This document shows positions 30,367 through 40,135 of a stretch of 64,000 bases of DNA, one piece after another. Each line of letters opens with the position of its first letter. Position 1 is the first letter of the stretch. The DNA lies in contig JACCGJ010014089.1 in assembly GCA_013407085.1 (NCBI GenBank), forward strand, positions 1 through 64,000. The letters are read 5' to 3'. Under the pieces are notes generated by a model. It was given only the letters and a program-made list of their open reading frames with translations, was not told the origin of the DNA and did no database searches. The position numbers and the translations under genes were made by a program. This DNA is from Atriophallophorus winterbourni (lineage: Eukaryota; Platyhelminthes; Trematoda; Plagiorchiida; Microphallidae).

Positions 30367-32658
30367 TTAAGAAGTTTGAGCTAGCCCTATCTGCGCCGCC
30401 ACGCCAGACTCCGAGCATTCCTCTTCTTGTGCTCCTTCCAGCAGACAAATTTTCCGTATATCACGTGTTACCAAACCATTTTTTGAGCGAACAACAACAG
30501 TCCTGACCAGATCATCTTTGCTCACATGAACATCTACAACAATACCAAGTGGCCAAGCACGCTTCGAAGTTTCAACACTGCTCAATAATACCACATCCCC
30601 AACACGAAAATTGCGTTTGCGATTGATCCATTTTTGTCTTGTCTGTAGTAGTGGTAGGTACTCAGATTTCCAGCGTTTCCAGAATACGTTTGCCAGGTGC
30701 AGCGATTGTTTCCAATTCCTCTTATAAGTGTCAACAAATCTTTCTTCAGAATGCATTCCATCATTTGAGCGATTCAACAACAAATCGTTAGGACACAAAG
30801 AACAAGAGTCAATATCCTCTGAAGACAAAGGAACAAGCGGTCTGTTGTTCAGAATTCGCTCAGCTTCAATTAGAGCGGTTTGCAGCGTCTCGTCCGATGG
30901 TGTTTGTTCTGTGCATGTAGCATTTAATGCACGACGAATGGATCTTATCAGCCGCTCCCAAACACCTCCTCTATGACTAGAGTACGGAGGATTAAAGCAC
31001 CACTCAATACTATGTGAAACTAGTTTATCCGATAAACCGTCACTGTTCAATCCATTTAGCCATATACGTAGCACTCGTTCAGCGCCAACAAAGTTGGACC
31101 CATTATCCGAATAAATAATCTGCGGTTTACCTCGACGTCCAATGAAACGAAAGAGCGCCATCAAAAACGAATCCGTATCCATAGAATGGGCTACTTCTAT
31201 GTGGACTGCGCGTGACTGTAAACAAGTAAATAGGCATCCGTATCGTTTTTCTACAGATCGACCTCGCCTAACTTCAAACGGTCCAAAATAATCCAGACCC
31301 ACTTTAGCGAACGGGTAAGAACCTGTGGTCACACGGACTGGAGGAAGATCAGACATCAGTTGAGTTGCCGGTCTGGCATCTAACCGTTTACAGGTTAAGC
31401 ATTTCGCGAGTGCTCGCTTCACGCATGATAGCCCACTGATCGGCCAAAATTTCCTGCGCAGGACGCTGAGGGTATGCGCTGGCCCAGAATGTCCTTCGAG
31501 CAGATGAACATCAAAAATCAATAGGTCAGTAACATTATGCCTTTTAGGAATTATAATGGGATGAATGCTTTCATCTGCAAGATCAGAATGCCTCAATCGA
31601 CCACCAACTTTCCAAATACCTTGATCAATAAATGGGCGTAACTTCTTCAATGATGACAAATTGAACTCGCAGGGCTCACTTAGCGCCTTATCACCAAATA
31701 CATTCCGCTGCGTCAATCGAATAATTTCTGCTTCGGCATTTCGGAATTCGTCTAATCCGATCTTGCCTACCGATAAAGATCCATTGGAACCATGACCAAA
31801 CATGATAATAACATAACGCTTGAAACGGATCAGCCATGCAATCGAGCGTACAAGCCGTTTCCAACTAGAGAATCGACGAAGAATGACGTCTATTCCACAC
31901 TCTGACTCAACCGAAGTAATGTTACAATTGGCACGCTTGAATTCAATTCGTTCGCTGCACTGTGGATCAACTACTTCAGGCCACATATCAATGGTTTGTT
32001 TCAGGAAGTCGGGGCCGTTCAACCAAAATTCCAATCGAGACAATTCCATAACACCTCTGGAGGTCAAATCAGCCGGATTAAATCGTGTACCAACATGCCT
32101 CCACTGGCAAGGTATCGTGTGTTCATGTATGAAGGTCAAACGATTCGCTACGAACGTTGAGAAACGACTCGTTCGATTGGTAATATAATACAAAACGGTC
32201 ATCGAATCAGTCCAAAAGAAAACGTTTTTGACAAGTTCACCAAAGGCGGATTTCAGAATCAGATATACACGTACCGCAAGTACAGCTGCGGCTAATTCCA
32301 ACCTAGGAATCGATACCGCTTTCAATGGATTCACTCGAGATTTTGAAAATAATAGACGAACCGGTGACATGACCGAATCATTATACAAACGTCCATATGC
32401 AACAGCGCCATGGCCAGATTCCGAAGCATCGCTGAAAACGTGAAGACTCAAGGACGACATACTCTCATTCATTTCGCTAATGCGTCTTGGAATACGTAAC
32501 TCCTTGATTGCATGCATGCTACTGATCCACTTATCACACATTAGTTGAAGATCATCACACATCGTCTCGTCCCAACCCAAAGGTTTTCTGCAACAATTTT
32601 GTAGTGAAACCTTCCCAGGAAAAATCCAAGGACTCATGAGGCCAAGTGGGTCATACAA
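30367..32658 (-). CDS. BEL/Pao pol, 3' frame: RNase H, integrase and C-terminal domain
   Basis: This 763-codon frame continues pol after a frameshift. It begins at YDPLGLMSPW, the conserved Pao motif after the RT. RNase H follows (LHVFSDASESGHGAVAYGR, SRVNPLKAVSIPRLELAAAVLAVR, FWTDSMTVLYYI, DLTSRGV). A zinc-binding H2C2 region (VHLLEGHSGPAHTLSVLRRKFWP, CLTCKRLDARPA) leads to the integrase core with KVGLDYFGPF, YSDNGSNFVGAE and GGVWERLIRSIRRAL, giving the D-D-E triad. The C-terminal DUF5641-type region (FRVGDVVLL, WPLGIVVDVHVSKDDLVRTVVV) is complete. The listed start is only the first codon in frame; the natural protein is a fusion with the upstream pol frame. Confidence 0.9.
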   Translation of the reverse strand: MYDPLGLMSPWIFPGKVSLQNCCRKPLGWDETMCDDLQLMCDKWISSMHAIKELRIPRRISEMNESMSSLSLHVFSDASESGHGAVAYGRLYNDSVMSPVRLLFSKSRVNPLKAVSIPRLELAAAVLAVRVYLILKSAFGELVKNVFFWTDSMTVLYYITNRTSRFSTFVANRLTFIHEHTIPCQWRHVGTRFNPADLTSRGVMELSRLEFWLNGPDFLKQTIDMWPEVVDPQCSERIEFKRANCNITSVESECGIDVILRRFSSWKRLVRSIAWLIRFKRYVIIMFGHGSNGSLSVGKIGLDEFRNAEAEIIRLTQRNVFGDKALSEPCEFNLSSLKKLRPFIDQGIWKVGGRLRHSDLADESIHPIIIPKRHNVTDLLIFDVHLLEGHSGPAHTLSVLRRKFWPISGLSCVKRALAKCLTCKRLDARPATQLMSDLPPVRVTTGSYPFAKVGLDYFGPFEVRRGRSVEKRYGCLFTCLQSRAVHIEVAHSMDTDSFLMALFRFIGRRGKPQIIYSDNGSNFVGAERVLRIWLNGLNSDGLSDKLVSHSIEWCFNPPYSSHRGGVWERLIRSIRRALNATCTEQTPSDETLQTALIEAERILNNRPLVPLSSEDIDSCSLCPNDLLLNRSNDGMHSEERFVDTYKRNWKQSLHLANVFWKRWKSEYLPLLQTRQKWINRKRNFRVGDVVLLSSVETSKRAWPLGIVVDVHVSKDDLVRTVVVRSKNGLVTRDIRKICLLEGAQEEECSESGVAAQIGLAQTS

Positions 32659-34517
32659 CCCACTTCAACTGACAACAAACTTCGTTTCGTCGTTGGGCGT
32701 TTTGACAGATTCAGATCAAACGCGAATTCGTCAGTGTCTGCATCCCATTTAACACCCAGCATTCTTTCGGTCGGAAGCTTATCTTGGCTAATAACTCGAA
32801 CATTAGGTGCGCGTTCGTCCTCCGGCACATCTTCAAGTAAATTACGATCATTGGAAATCCATTTTGTCAAACGAAACCCTCCCATTCGTAACAATGCAGA
32901 CAACTGCTTCACCAAGGATTTTGCTTCGAGTTCAGTAGGCACTGATATCAAACAGTCATCCACATAAAAATTTCTTGAAACATAGTCTCCGATTTTCTTT
33001 TCAAATAGATGCCCGAATTGCTCAACCGTTTTGCGCAGTGCGAACGTTGCGCAGAATGGAGACGACGTTGCACCAAAAGGATGAACCGTCATCCGAAACC
33101 TTTTAATGGGACCCGAAATGTCATTTTTGTCCCACCAGAGAATTCGAAGAGCATCTCTATCATTCTCTGGCACCTTTACCTGTAAGAACATTTCTTCGAT
33201 ATCAGCGGCGACGGCATAGGCGTGTAAGCGGAAGCGTATCAACACGTCGATCAAATTCGTTGTCAGATTTGGTCCTTGAAGTAGGGCATCATTCAACGAT
33301 ACACCGTTGTGTTTAGCAGCACAATCGAACACAATTCTAAGCTTCTCTGGTTTCTTAGGATTGAAAACAGGATGGTGAGGCAAATACCAAGCATGATTCT
33401 CATCTGCATTACTCGGAACGGTTTCGATATAACCAGTAGTCAAATGATGTGCCATTATCTTGTTGTAGCGTTCGAATAACGCACTGTCACGTTCGAATCG
33501 ACGCCTCAAGTAGCCCAAGCGCTTTTCCGCTATCCAATAATTTGCGGTAAGTTTACGTCTATCACCCCTCCATGGTAGCGGCACCTGGAAGTGACCGTCA
33601 ATAAATTTTGATCGTTTTACTAGAGAAAATGCTTCTTCATCCTCACGCGATCGTTCCTTGCCTTCTGTGGCAATATCCGCAAATTCAGTATTGTATAGCC
33701 TCCTGATACATTCATCGATGGACCCTTCATCCGTAGAAGAATTTAAACTGAAGACATTTTTCGAGTCTTGGCATGCCGGTCCTTGCAAAATCCAACCCAA
33801 CAATGTTTTCGTTGCAAATGGACGGCGCCTGCCTCCTAATCGCTGTTCCAACGCCCAATGCGCTTCCGGAACGTTACATCCAATCAGCAAGGTTATTTCT
33901 TGTCCAACATTCTCCGAGAATCTTAGATCCTTCAAATGATCATATCTTGCGATGATACTATTCGGGGAATTCATTGTTACTTCAGGTAACTTGGAAACCG
34001 TGTAAGCTTCGGCAACATGAATTACTTCATCCCCGTCAACGGAATGTACATTGAAACTCAATACTGAACTTTTCAATTTTCGATGCAAACCGAGCGAGGT
34101 TATCGACACATCAACTGCGACACTAGGCATACCGAATTTCTCAACAAATCTTTGTGAGATCAGAGTGGTATCCGAGCCATTATCGAGTAACGCTACGACT
34201 GGAACAAGCCCCATAGGCGTGTCAATTTTCACCGTCAGGTAACCCAGGCTTACTGCTGGACTGAGAGCAGTAGCACTGTAATTAATAGTTTTTTGTTGCT
34301 CACTTATACGATTATAATGTAGAGACGAATGGTGACGTCTACCACACCCTTCGACGGAGCAAACAGTCGGCACCTTGCAGTCGCATGCTTTATGAGACCG
34401 GTTCAAGCAAACGTAGCACATACCGTGTTGCTTAGCAATAGCCCATCTGTCTTTCACATCAGCCTTCAGATATGTAGAGCAGTTTTCTATTCGATGAGGT
34501 CCTTTACACTGTAGCAT
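32634..34517 (-). CDS. BEL/Pao pol, 5' frame: zinc knuckles, aspartic protease, reverse transcriptase
   Basis: A 627-codon frame. Residues 1-70 contain cysteine/histidine knuckles (CKGPHRIENC, CYVCLNRSHKACDC). The protease has the VVALLDNGSDTTLIS active-site region near residue 110 (D-N-G-S in place of the usual D-S/T-G), within a DUF1758-like domain. RT starts near residue 320, with WYLPHHPVFNPKKPEKLRIVFD, AVAADIEEMFLQV and the catalytic YVDDCLIS. The frame ends in MTHLAS after a frameshift; the next frame picks up at the homologous YDPLGL. It overlaps gag by about 30 bp at its start. The ATG shown lies within the zinc-knuckle region, so the real product is probably a gag-pol polyprotein. 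Confidence 0.9.
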   Translation of the reverse strand: MLQCKGPHRIENCSTYLKADVKDRWAIAKQHGMCYVCLNRSHKACDCKVPTVCSVEGCGRRHHSSLHYNRISEQQKTINYSATALSPAVSLGYLTVKIDTPMGLVPVVALLDNGSDTTLISQRFVEKFGMPSVAVDVSITSLGLHRKLKSSVLSFNVHSVDGDEVIHVAEAYTVSKLPEVTMNSPNSIIARYDHLKDLRFSENVGQEITLLIGCNVPEAHWALEQRLGGRRRPFATKTLLGWILQGPACQDSKNVFSLNSSTDEGSIDECIRRLYNTEFADIATEGKERSREDEEAFSLVKRSKFIDGHFQVPLPWRGDRRKLTANYWIAEKRLGYLRRRFERDSALFERYNKIMAHHLTTGYIETVPSNADENHAWYLPHHPVFNPKKPEKLRIVFDCAAKHNGVSLNDALLQGPNLTTNLIDVLIRFRLHAYAVAADIEEMFLQVKVPENDRDALRILWWDKNDISGPIKRFRMTVHPFGATSSPFCATFALRKTVEQFGHLFEKKIGDYVSRNFYVDDCLISVPTELEAKSLVKQLSALLRMGGFRLTKWISNDRNLLEDVPEDERAPNVRVISQDKLPTERMLGVKWDADTDEFAFDLNLSKRPTTKRSLLSVEVGCMTHLAS

Positions 34518-35485
34518 TCTATTCGCATTGATGGGGAGTAACTTGTGGTCATGTACACTCTCCGTCCTTCGGACAATTTCAATTTCTCTGATGGCTTAGT
34601 TGACCCATTAGTCTCATTAATGAGCATGCCAAACCTGCTCCTGGCGATTCTCGCTTTGCGGGAGACAAACTCGGATAAACGTGCAAAGTCAACTTCTGAC
34701 CCATCAGCGGCAATCGCATCTGCCAGGTCAGCCCATTGCTGTTGTAGTCCAGCCGGCAAACATTTGACCAATCCTTCCAAGGTGGTGACGGAGTTCAAGT
34801 CTGCTTCACAGCGCATTTGCTTCAAAGCAATCTGACAACTTTCCATCTTCAAAGCAAGGTTTGACAGACTATCCGAATCGCTTCTTACTTTGGCTGCTTC
34901 ACTCAACACCTCGGTCAATAACGAGCGTGCAACGACATGAGGCAGGCCAAACATTTCCTGTAGGATGCTGCGTGCTCTTTTATACCCGTCTTCAGGCGAC
35001 AGCATCACACAAGCATCAATCGCTTTTCGAGCATTGCCTCGGCAATAATACATAAGATATAGCAAACGCTGTCCGGAATCGCAAGTTTTCGATTCTATAT
35101 AACACTCAAATTGCCGAATAAATTTCCAGTAATCCACCGAATTGCCATCAAATGTAGATAACTCTACCCTAGGCAATGAAGCAACATCGTTGACGACCTT
35201 TTGTGACATCTTCACCGCTTCCGACTCAATATGTCGATTAACCGGAACTTCAGCAACATAGTTGTCGTTGACACTGCATCCGCTCAAACGAGCTATCGTC
35301 TCCTTAGCAATCACTAAATCTCTCTCTAATTCGAGCTCACGCACAGACGGCACATGTTTAGAGTCGAAATTAGGACTACCTCGAGATGATATACAAGAGC
35401 TAAGCGAGGCGGAACAAATAGTGTAACTATCACCATTACAGGCAAGCTTATCAGTAGTGTTCAGACGTTTCGATTTACGTGGCAT
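34487..35485 (-). CDS. BEL/Pao gag (DUF1759-type)
   Basis: About 332 residues from ATG 35485 (MPRKSKRLNTTD). I prefer this start to the upstream one at 35617 because the extra 44 residues are hydrophobic and gag-unlike, and a basic N-terminus suits gag. The central DUF1759 capsid-like region reads LPRVELSTFDGNSVDYWKFIRQFECYI, LLYLMYYCRGNARKAIDAC, ARSILQEMFG, LKCLPAGLQQQWADLA. The last about 20 residues diverge from the expected gag/zinc-knuckle linker, and the alternative frame restores it (HKLLPINANRMLQCKG), which places a frameshift near 34550. No obvious slippery heptamer is visible, so mutation is more likely than programmed frameshifting. Confidence 0.88.
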   Translation of the reverse strand: MPRKSKRLNTTDKLACNGDSYTICSASLSSCISSRGSPNFDSKHVPSVRELELERDLVIAKETIARLSGCSVNDNYVAEVPVNRHIESEAVKMSQKVVNDVASLPRVELSTFDGNSVDYWKFIRQFECYIESKTCDSGQRLLYLMYYCRGNARKAIDACVMLSPEDGYKRARSILQEMFGLPHVVARSLLTEVLSEAAKVRSDSDSLSNLALKMESCQIALKQMRCEADLNSVTTLEGLVKCLPAGLQQQWADLADAIAADGSEVDFARLSEFVSRKARIARSRFGMLINETNGSTKPSEKLKLSEGRRVYMTTSYSPSMRIECYSVKDLIE

Positions 35486-35718
35486 TATCAAAAATGGCGA
35501 AACAAAAAATAAAAAAGGCAAGAACGTCACCAATGTTTGAACAGAAATGAGTAGATGTACGAGGGTCCAAGTTGATCCTCGTTCCGCTGGATTGGCGATC
35601 CAATTGACCGTATCCAATTAGGCAATTCGATTTGAGTGCTTCCCGTCAAGTTCGGGAAGAAAACTAATACTTCTCGTCCAGTCGGAGAAGAATCAAAATC
35701 CAGTTCCGAATTGAGTAG

Positions 35719-36235
35719 TGTACGACCAATGTCGTTAGTTAACGCGTAGATCCCCCGTCCCTAGTTCGACAAATTCAGAACCACGATTTGGGTTTACTAC
35801 GGTACTGTAATTAATGACAGTTACAATAATAATGGTATACAAACCTCAATTATATCGGAACGCACCGGTACAATGGAGTCAAAACTCCAGCAATAATAGA
35901 TTCAATGAAAATGACGACCTGACGCATAAAAACTAGAAAAAGTTAATTTACCAATGTTGTCGTCCAAATTTCCGTATAAAACAACAAATGACACACAAAT
36001 TGGTGTCCGAATTGAAACAATAAAATGAGCCCAAATACCACGTGCAAAAATATGTGGAATTTAATGGCAGCCAAGCAAAATCAATTAGTTCAACAAAACA
36101 AAAAATGTGTACAAGTGGATCGAACAGTATCAAAAATGTATACACAAATAGGTAAAACTGTGAAGAATTAAGAAAAATCAATTTGTTTAAATAGAAAAAT
36201 AAGAAGGAATTTTACACAAATGTTTGTCATTTACA
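35719..36235 (-). repeat. 5' LTR of the BEL/Pao element (517 bp)
   Basis: Longer than its partner because it keeps two segments the 3' LTR has lost (near 35802 and 35919). It starts TGTACGACC and ends CATTTACA on the plus strand. It should carry the element promoter; I could not place a TATA box with confidence. Confidence 0.88.
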
Positions 36236-36489
36236 TATATCATGAGCTTAATTTACTTTGATTACAAAATAATTGTACAAGGTGTGCCTACATTGAAGGT
36301 TCCATTCTGTGGCGTTTTTAATGTTTTACGCGTGTGGTATGTTCCAACTTTAACCGAAAACATGAATTTAAATCATTGTAAATTTTAACTTCATTGGTCG
36401 ATATGCGAGTACGAATGAAAACAACTATCCAAGGTTATACTTGTATGCCAACTGTTATATAGGGTTCGTACAACGAACCACGATGTTCA

Positions 36490-36610
36490 GACACAGAATC
36501 ACAAAGTGATTCGTGGTCAAAGCACTCAAGGCGCTTATGGATGACCAAAGTAATGTTGTTGGTGTGTAAGGGATGGGTATGTGAGCAACACGTTACTTTG
36601 AAAACAACTA
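36490..36610 (+). repeat. fragment of the hammerhead-repeat tail
   Basis: GGTGTGTAAGGGATGGGTATGTGAGCAACACGTTACTTTG aligns in blocks with the sequence after the hammerheads at 29.2 and 43.7 kb. The ribozyme core itself is absent. Confidence 0.45.
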
Positions 36611-37035
36611 TCGTTCAAGAATGACCTACTTATGAACGTCTGCTGATGCGGCAGGAGTTGCGATTCATTGACTAGGACATCGGAGTGTAGTGTCGTAAAA
36701 TAACTCAGGCGTGGAAAACCCAAGTCATATTTGATGGCATACCGTATGCAACAAAGTTTAATGGTAAGATTTCTGTACTATATTATGTATACTTTTATAA
36801 ATGGTGATCAACGTTCGAATAGCACGAATACCATGAAAGAAAATAAAAGGAAATATTTTCGAAGATGGACATCCTTATTAACGCTGTACTAATGCACGTG
36901 TGTGGTCGTTGGAAAAATCAAATAAAGAAGTCAAACTCGAATTTCATAAAGAGACACATCGATCTCTCTGATATTGTAATAATTATCTGTCATGTTGCAA
37001 AGAAATTTGAGAGCAATCGGTTTGGAGAGTTTTTT

Positions 37036-37072
37036 GGATAACGTTGCACTTCTGACAAAGAAGCTTCGTCAG
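37036..37072 (-). ncRNA. hammerhead-like motif in the 3' arm of the Penelope-like element
   Basis: On the minus strand: core CTGACGA, stem II GCTTC/GAAGT, then GCAA where GAAA is expected, then CGTTATCC. The core substitution probably inactivates it. It is the partner of the motif at 38947-38983. Confidence 0.5.
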
Positions 37073-37383
37073 ACAAAATGTGATAGTCAGGAAAGGGAAC
37101 ATGATTAAATAGTTGTCAACCCACCACCACTGATTTGACCTTACCGCTAAACAGCCTACAGTACGCCTACGCTGTCAAGTCTCGTAAGAATGACCAGGAT
37201 CAGTGGTCGATGTTCCTCCTATTGTGTATCCATATCAATCCGATACAAGTGATCACGGTCAAGGTCAGTTGACACGGCGGTCAACATGCGTAAAAGTACA
37301 TAACTAACGGGGTTAAGGTTAACCTATTTGTGAAGAAAAACAGTAATCTAATTAACTAGTAGGGTAAGGTGAATAATAACTAT

Positions 37384-37836
37384 TTACCGTCGCAGTAGTG
37401 CCGAGCGCCAGATTGTGGATATTTCTACCCCATCCACCTTATTGACTGCCAGTCGACCTGCCTTCGCAATTTCGACCGCCTGCGCATGTAGGCGTTCGCT
37501 ATACGGTTTAATAGCGCCTCTTAATATTTCCACATTGTCTAGATCAACGCTGTGGCCCGTATCTAAAACGTGCTCCGCCAAGGCGGAATTACGAATAAGG
37601 GATTGATATTCCCTCGCATCCCGGGGCTGTTCCCGGACACGCTTTCGGTGTTTTTCGATTCTAGTGTGAATTTCCCTGGAAGTCTGGCCTCTGTAAACAC
37701 CCGAACAGTCCTTACGTTTGATTCTGTAGATGCTGTGCGTGCTTCTAGATAAAGGTGTCTTATCCTTGAGATGCATCAGAACCGAACGGATCGTTTTCCC
37801 TTTCTTATAAGTCAAGCGTATGACCGCCTGGTGCAA
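37384..37836 (-). pseudogene. Penelope-like element, GIY-YIG endonuclease domain
   Basis: A 150-codon frame at the C-terminus of the Penelope polyprotein. After a linker (LTYKKGKTIRSVLMHLKDKTPL), the endonuclease shows IYRIKRKDCSGVYRGQTSREIHTRIEKH, with the Y-R-I and V-Y-x-G pair of GIY-YIG enzymes and the downstream catalytic Arg helix. LAEHVLDTGHSVDLDNVEIL follows. The residue normally Ile in YIG is Arg here, whereas the neighbouring copy keeps IYIG. One in-frame stop (near 37890) separates it from the RT. Confidence 0.85.
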
Positions 37837-37890
37837 GATTCTACCTATCGCTTCAGATGTGCATTTAACATAAGGTATACAAACTGTATC

Positions 37891-38555
37891 TCACCAATTG
37901 TTGTCCGATTTTTCTGACGGGTATTTTACCTTCATCAATTGGCGCTTAACAAAACTTTTTGGATAACCGTGGTCACTGAGCCTTTGGCTCGCTTCACGGT
38001 GCGCCTGTTTAGATTCTCTTTCGTCGCTGCACAGGTGTTCTATCTCATGGAAAATGGAACAAGATATGGAGCTAAAGACTTGTCTTGGATGAGCGGAAGA
38101 GTATCGTAGTACAGCATCTGTATCGATAGGTTTCCGATAGACAGAAGTTTTTATTTTCCCGTCTACTTTTTGTGCTAAACAGTCCAAAAATGGAAGATTG
38201 CCTGTGCAAGACTCACTTCCTTTGTGACCGTAATACGTGGGTCTATTTCATTTAAATAGTTTAAAGAATGCCTCTAACTGATCTCGCTTGATGATAACAA
38301 ATGTGTCATCAACATAGCGCCACCATAATTTTGGCTTAAGCCCTTCATTGTTAAGGGCTTTGTTCTCTAAATGCTCCATATACATGTTCGCAAGTACTGG
38401 AGATATCGGTGAACCCATCGCCAACCCTTCTTTTTGTCTATATAATTGCTTATTAAATACGAAGTGATTCATGCTTAGGCAGATCGATACGCCGTTGATA
38501 ATTTGCTGGACGCTCAAGTTTGTGCGATCTGACAAACTGGCATCCGATGCGGAGG
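37891..38555 (-). pseudogene. Penelope-like reverse transcriptase, C-terminal half
   Basis: Two frames (38248-38555 and 37891-38187) cover the RT palm and thumb: YRQKEGLAMGSPISPVLANMYMEHLE, WWRYVDDTFVIIKR (catalytic YVDD), then PFLDCLAQKVDGKIKTSVYRKPIDTD and GYPKSFVKRQL. This is the telomerase-like RT of Penelope elements. A stop or frameshift near 38247 divides it. Upstream the frame runs into the inverted-repeat arm (STPSTLLTAIS is arm-derived), so the N-terminal RT motifs are lost. Confidence 0.88.
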
Positions 38556-38946
38556 CGGTCGAAATTGCAGTCAATAAGGTGGATGGGGTAGAAATATCCA
38601 CAATTTGGCTCTCGGCACTGCTGCGACGGTAAATAGTTATTATTCACCTTATGCCTCCTAGTTAATTAGATTATTGTTTTTCTTCACAAATAGGTTAACC
38701 TCAACCCCGTTAGTTATGTACTTTTACGCATGTGGACCGCCGTGTCAACTGACATTGACCGTGTTCACTTGTATCGGATTGAGATGGATACACATTAGTA
38801 GGAAAATCGACCACTGATCCTGGTCATTCCCACGAGACGTGGCACACGGTAAGCGTGCTAAAGGCTATTTAGCGGTAAGGTGAAATAGGTGGTGGTGGGT
38901 TGCCCGCTACTTAATCATGTTCCCTGTCCTGACTATCACCCTTGTT

Positions 38947-38983
38947 CTGACGAAGCTTCTGTGTCAGAAGTGAAACGTTACTC
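38947..38983 (+). ncRNA. hammerhead-like motif in the inverted 5' arm of the Penelope-like element
   Basis: Core CTGACGA (38947-38953), stem II GCTTC/GAAGT with a UGUGUCA loop, GAAA (38972-38975), then CGTTAC. Penelope hammerheads of this type usually continue GAAACGTTGTC, so the cleavage region is altered (TAC for TGTC). Likely derived from an active ribozyme. Confidence 0.5.
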
Positions 38984-39059
38984 AAAAACTACTCTAACCG
39001 ATTGCACTCAAATTCCTTTGCATTATGAAAACACGATCGGGCCCAAACATATTCCAATT

Positions 39060-39500
39060 GATTGGGGACTAAGGTTAATCTATTTTTGAAGGAAAACAAA
39101 AATCTAATTTTACTAGTAGGTATAAGGTGAATAAAAACTATTTACTTTCACATCAGTTTCGAGCGCCATATTGCGGATATTACTGCCCCATCCACCATAT
39201 TGTCCGCTTAGCAATTTTGACCGCCTCCACATTTAGGCGTTCGCTATACGGTTTAATACAGCGTCCGAATATGTCCACATTGTCTAGATCTACTCTGTGG
39301 CCCGTATCTGAAACGTGCTCCGCCAAGTGGAGCATTGATATTCCCTTGCATCCGTGGACAATTCAATTCTTTTGTGATTTTTTCCGAAGGTTTTTCCTAT
39401 GTAAATTCCCGAACAATCCATACAGTTGATTCTGTATATGCTGTTCGTAATGCCAGATAAAGAAGAAGATAAAGAATTAGACCTGGAGCGGCTCTCTTCC
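39060..39500 (-). mobile_element. second Penelope-like element fragment (GIY-YIG end)
   Basis: Collinear with 37320-37750: GTGAATAAAAACTATTTAC, GACCGCCTCCACATTTAGGCG and GTCTAGATCTACTCTGTGGCCCG. The minus-strand frame 39290-39508 reads SIYRINCMDCSGIYIGKTFGKNHKRIE, the GIY-YIG core with an intact IYIG. It is truncated on both sides and lies in the same orientation as the first copy, about 30 bp beyond its outer arm. Confidence 0.8.
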
Positions 39501-39689
39501 AAATCCAATGGCGTGTGATCTCAAGCGTGAATTGATCTACAGCTTTGTTTAATTCGGCAGTTTTATCTTTGCTGGCAGTTGAGTCGATGACGAGATATCA
39601 TAAATTTGCTGTCAGTGGGTATAGCGTTCGCTAACCTTTGCCATTTTTGGCGTCGACAAAATGTTTCACTCCTTTGTAAATGTTGGGTG

Positions 39690-39765
39690 TACAACGCAGT
39701 ATTGCGCGTTACGCTTCTCTATGGCCGTGAAACCTGGTTTATCTGAGCGAAAGATGTCCCATTGC
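39690..39765 (+). mobile_element. short RTE-like LINE scrap
   Basis: Encodes VLRVTLLYGRETWFI, matching the conserved L-YG-ETW block of RTE/Dong-type LINE C-termini. Only about 25 codons are recognisable. Confidence 0.5.
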
Positions 39766-40135
39766 CATAGTAAAAGCGCGCTACAAATAGAGATGTCTGC
39801 AAGCACGTGCCAAGAGCAAGAGGAAATCGACTGAGTGAATTACTGTTGCTTGATTGTTTGCGATGTTTGCGATATGTTTTAATAAGGCCTCATCACTGTT
39901 TTTCCTACCGCGGCTTTCCAGATACTGGTGTAATTTGGGTGAATTGATCGGATGGCCACTCCATGACATGACGCGTTGGGATTTAGAAATTCGCGGTAGA
40001 TCTGGACTCACTGGAGCGTGTTTGTTTGCCCAGGTGGTGTCCAAAAGATCCACCAAAAAGTTGGCTGGAAACCAAGGAAAGTGGCGCCATTGAATTTTCT
40101 CGTAATTATTCTTTTCCGATAATAATACTTTATAT
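39766..40135. other. unassigned stretch, open on both strands
   Basis: The minus strand has a 91-codon frame with FPWFPANFLVDLLDTTW upstream of it and SPKLHQYLESRGRKNSDEALLKHI. The plus strand has a 79-codon frame across the same DNA. Neither resembles a family I know. A host exon or a retroelement tail are both possible. Confidence 0.3.

Larger units (their letters stand above)
29697..36235 (-). mobile_element. BEL/Pao LTR retrotransposon, nearly complete
   Basis: Two LTRs bound gag and pol frames on the minus strand, 6.5 kb in all. The 5' LTR is 35719-36235 and the 3' LTR is 29697-30141. Gene order is gag, zinc knuckles, protease, RT, RNase H, integrase, as in BEL/Pao. Two single-base frameshift points (near 34550 and 32665) are the only breaks seen in pol. 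The 5-bp flanks do not match, so no target duplication is evident. I could not assign a primer binding site next to the 5' LTR. Confidence 0.92.
37000..39030 (-). mobile_element. Penelope-like element framed by long inverted repeats
   Basis: A minus-strand Penelope RT plus GIY-YIG endonuclease is flanked by two inverted copies of its 3' region: 37000-37495 and 38550-39030. Shared blocks include CGTCGCAGTAGTGCCGAG near the inner ends, GGGTAAGGTGAATAATAAC, CTTTTACGCATG, GATCCTGGTCATTC-type segments and AAGCTTCGTCAG at the outer ends. The inverted copy replaces the N-terminal half of the RT. Penelope-like elements are known for tandem and inverted terminal arrangements and for hammerhead motifs in these repeats. 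Confidence 0.85.

Noticed and set aside
30728..34835. Several 60-120-codon plus-strand frames
   Set aside because: All lie antisense to the BEL/Pao gag and pol genes and carry no motif.
37384..39500. Regularly repeated blocks that could suggest a CRISPR-like or satellite array
   Set aside because: The repeats are inverted and direct copies of Penelope-like element ends, with coding content.
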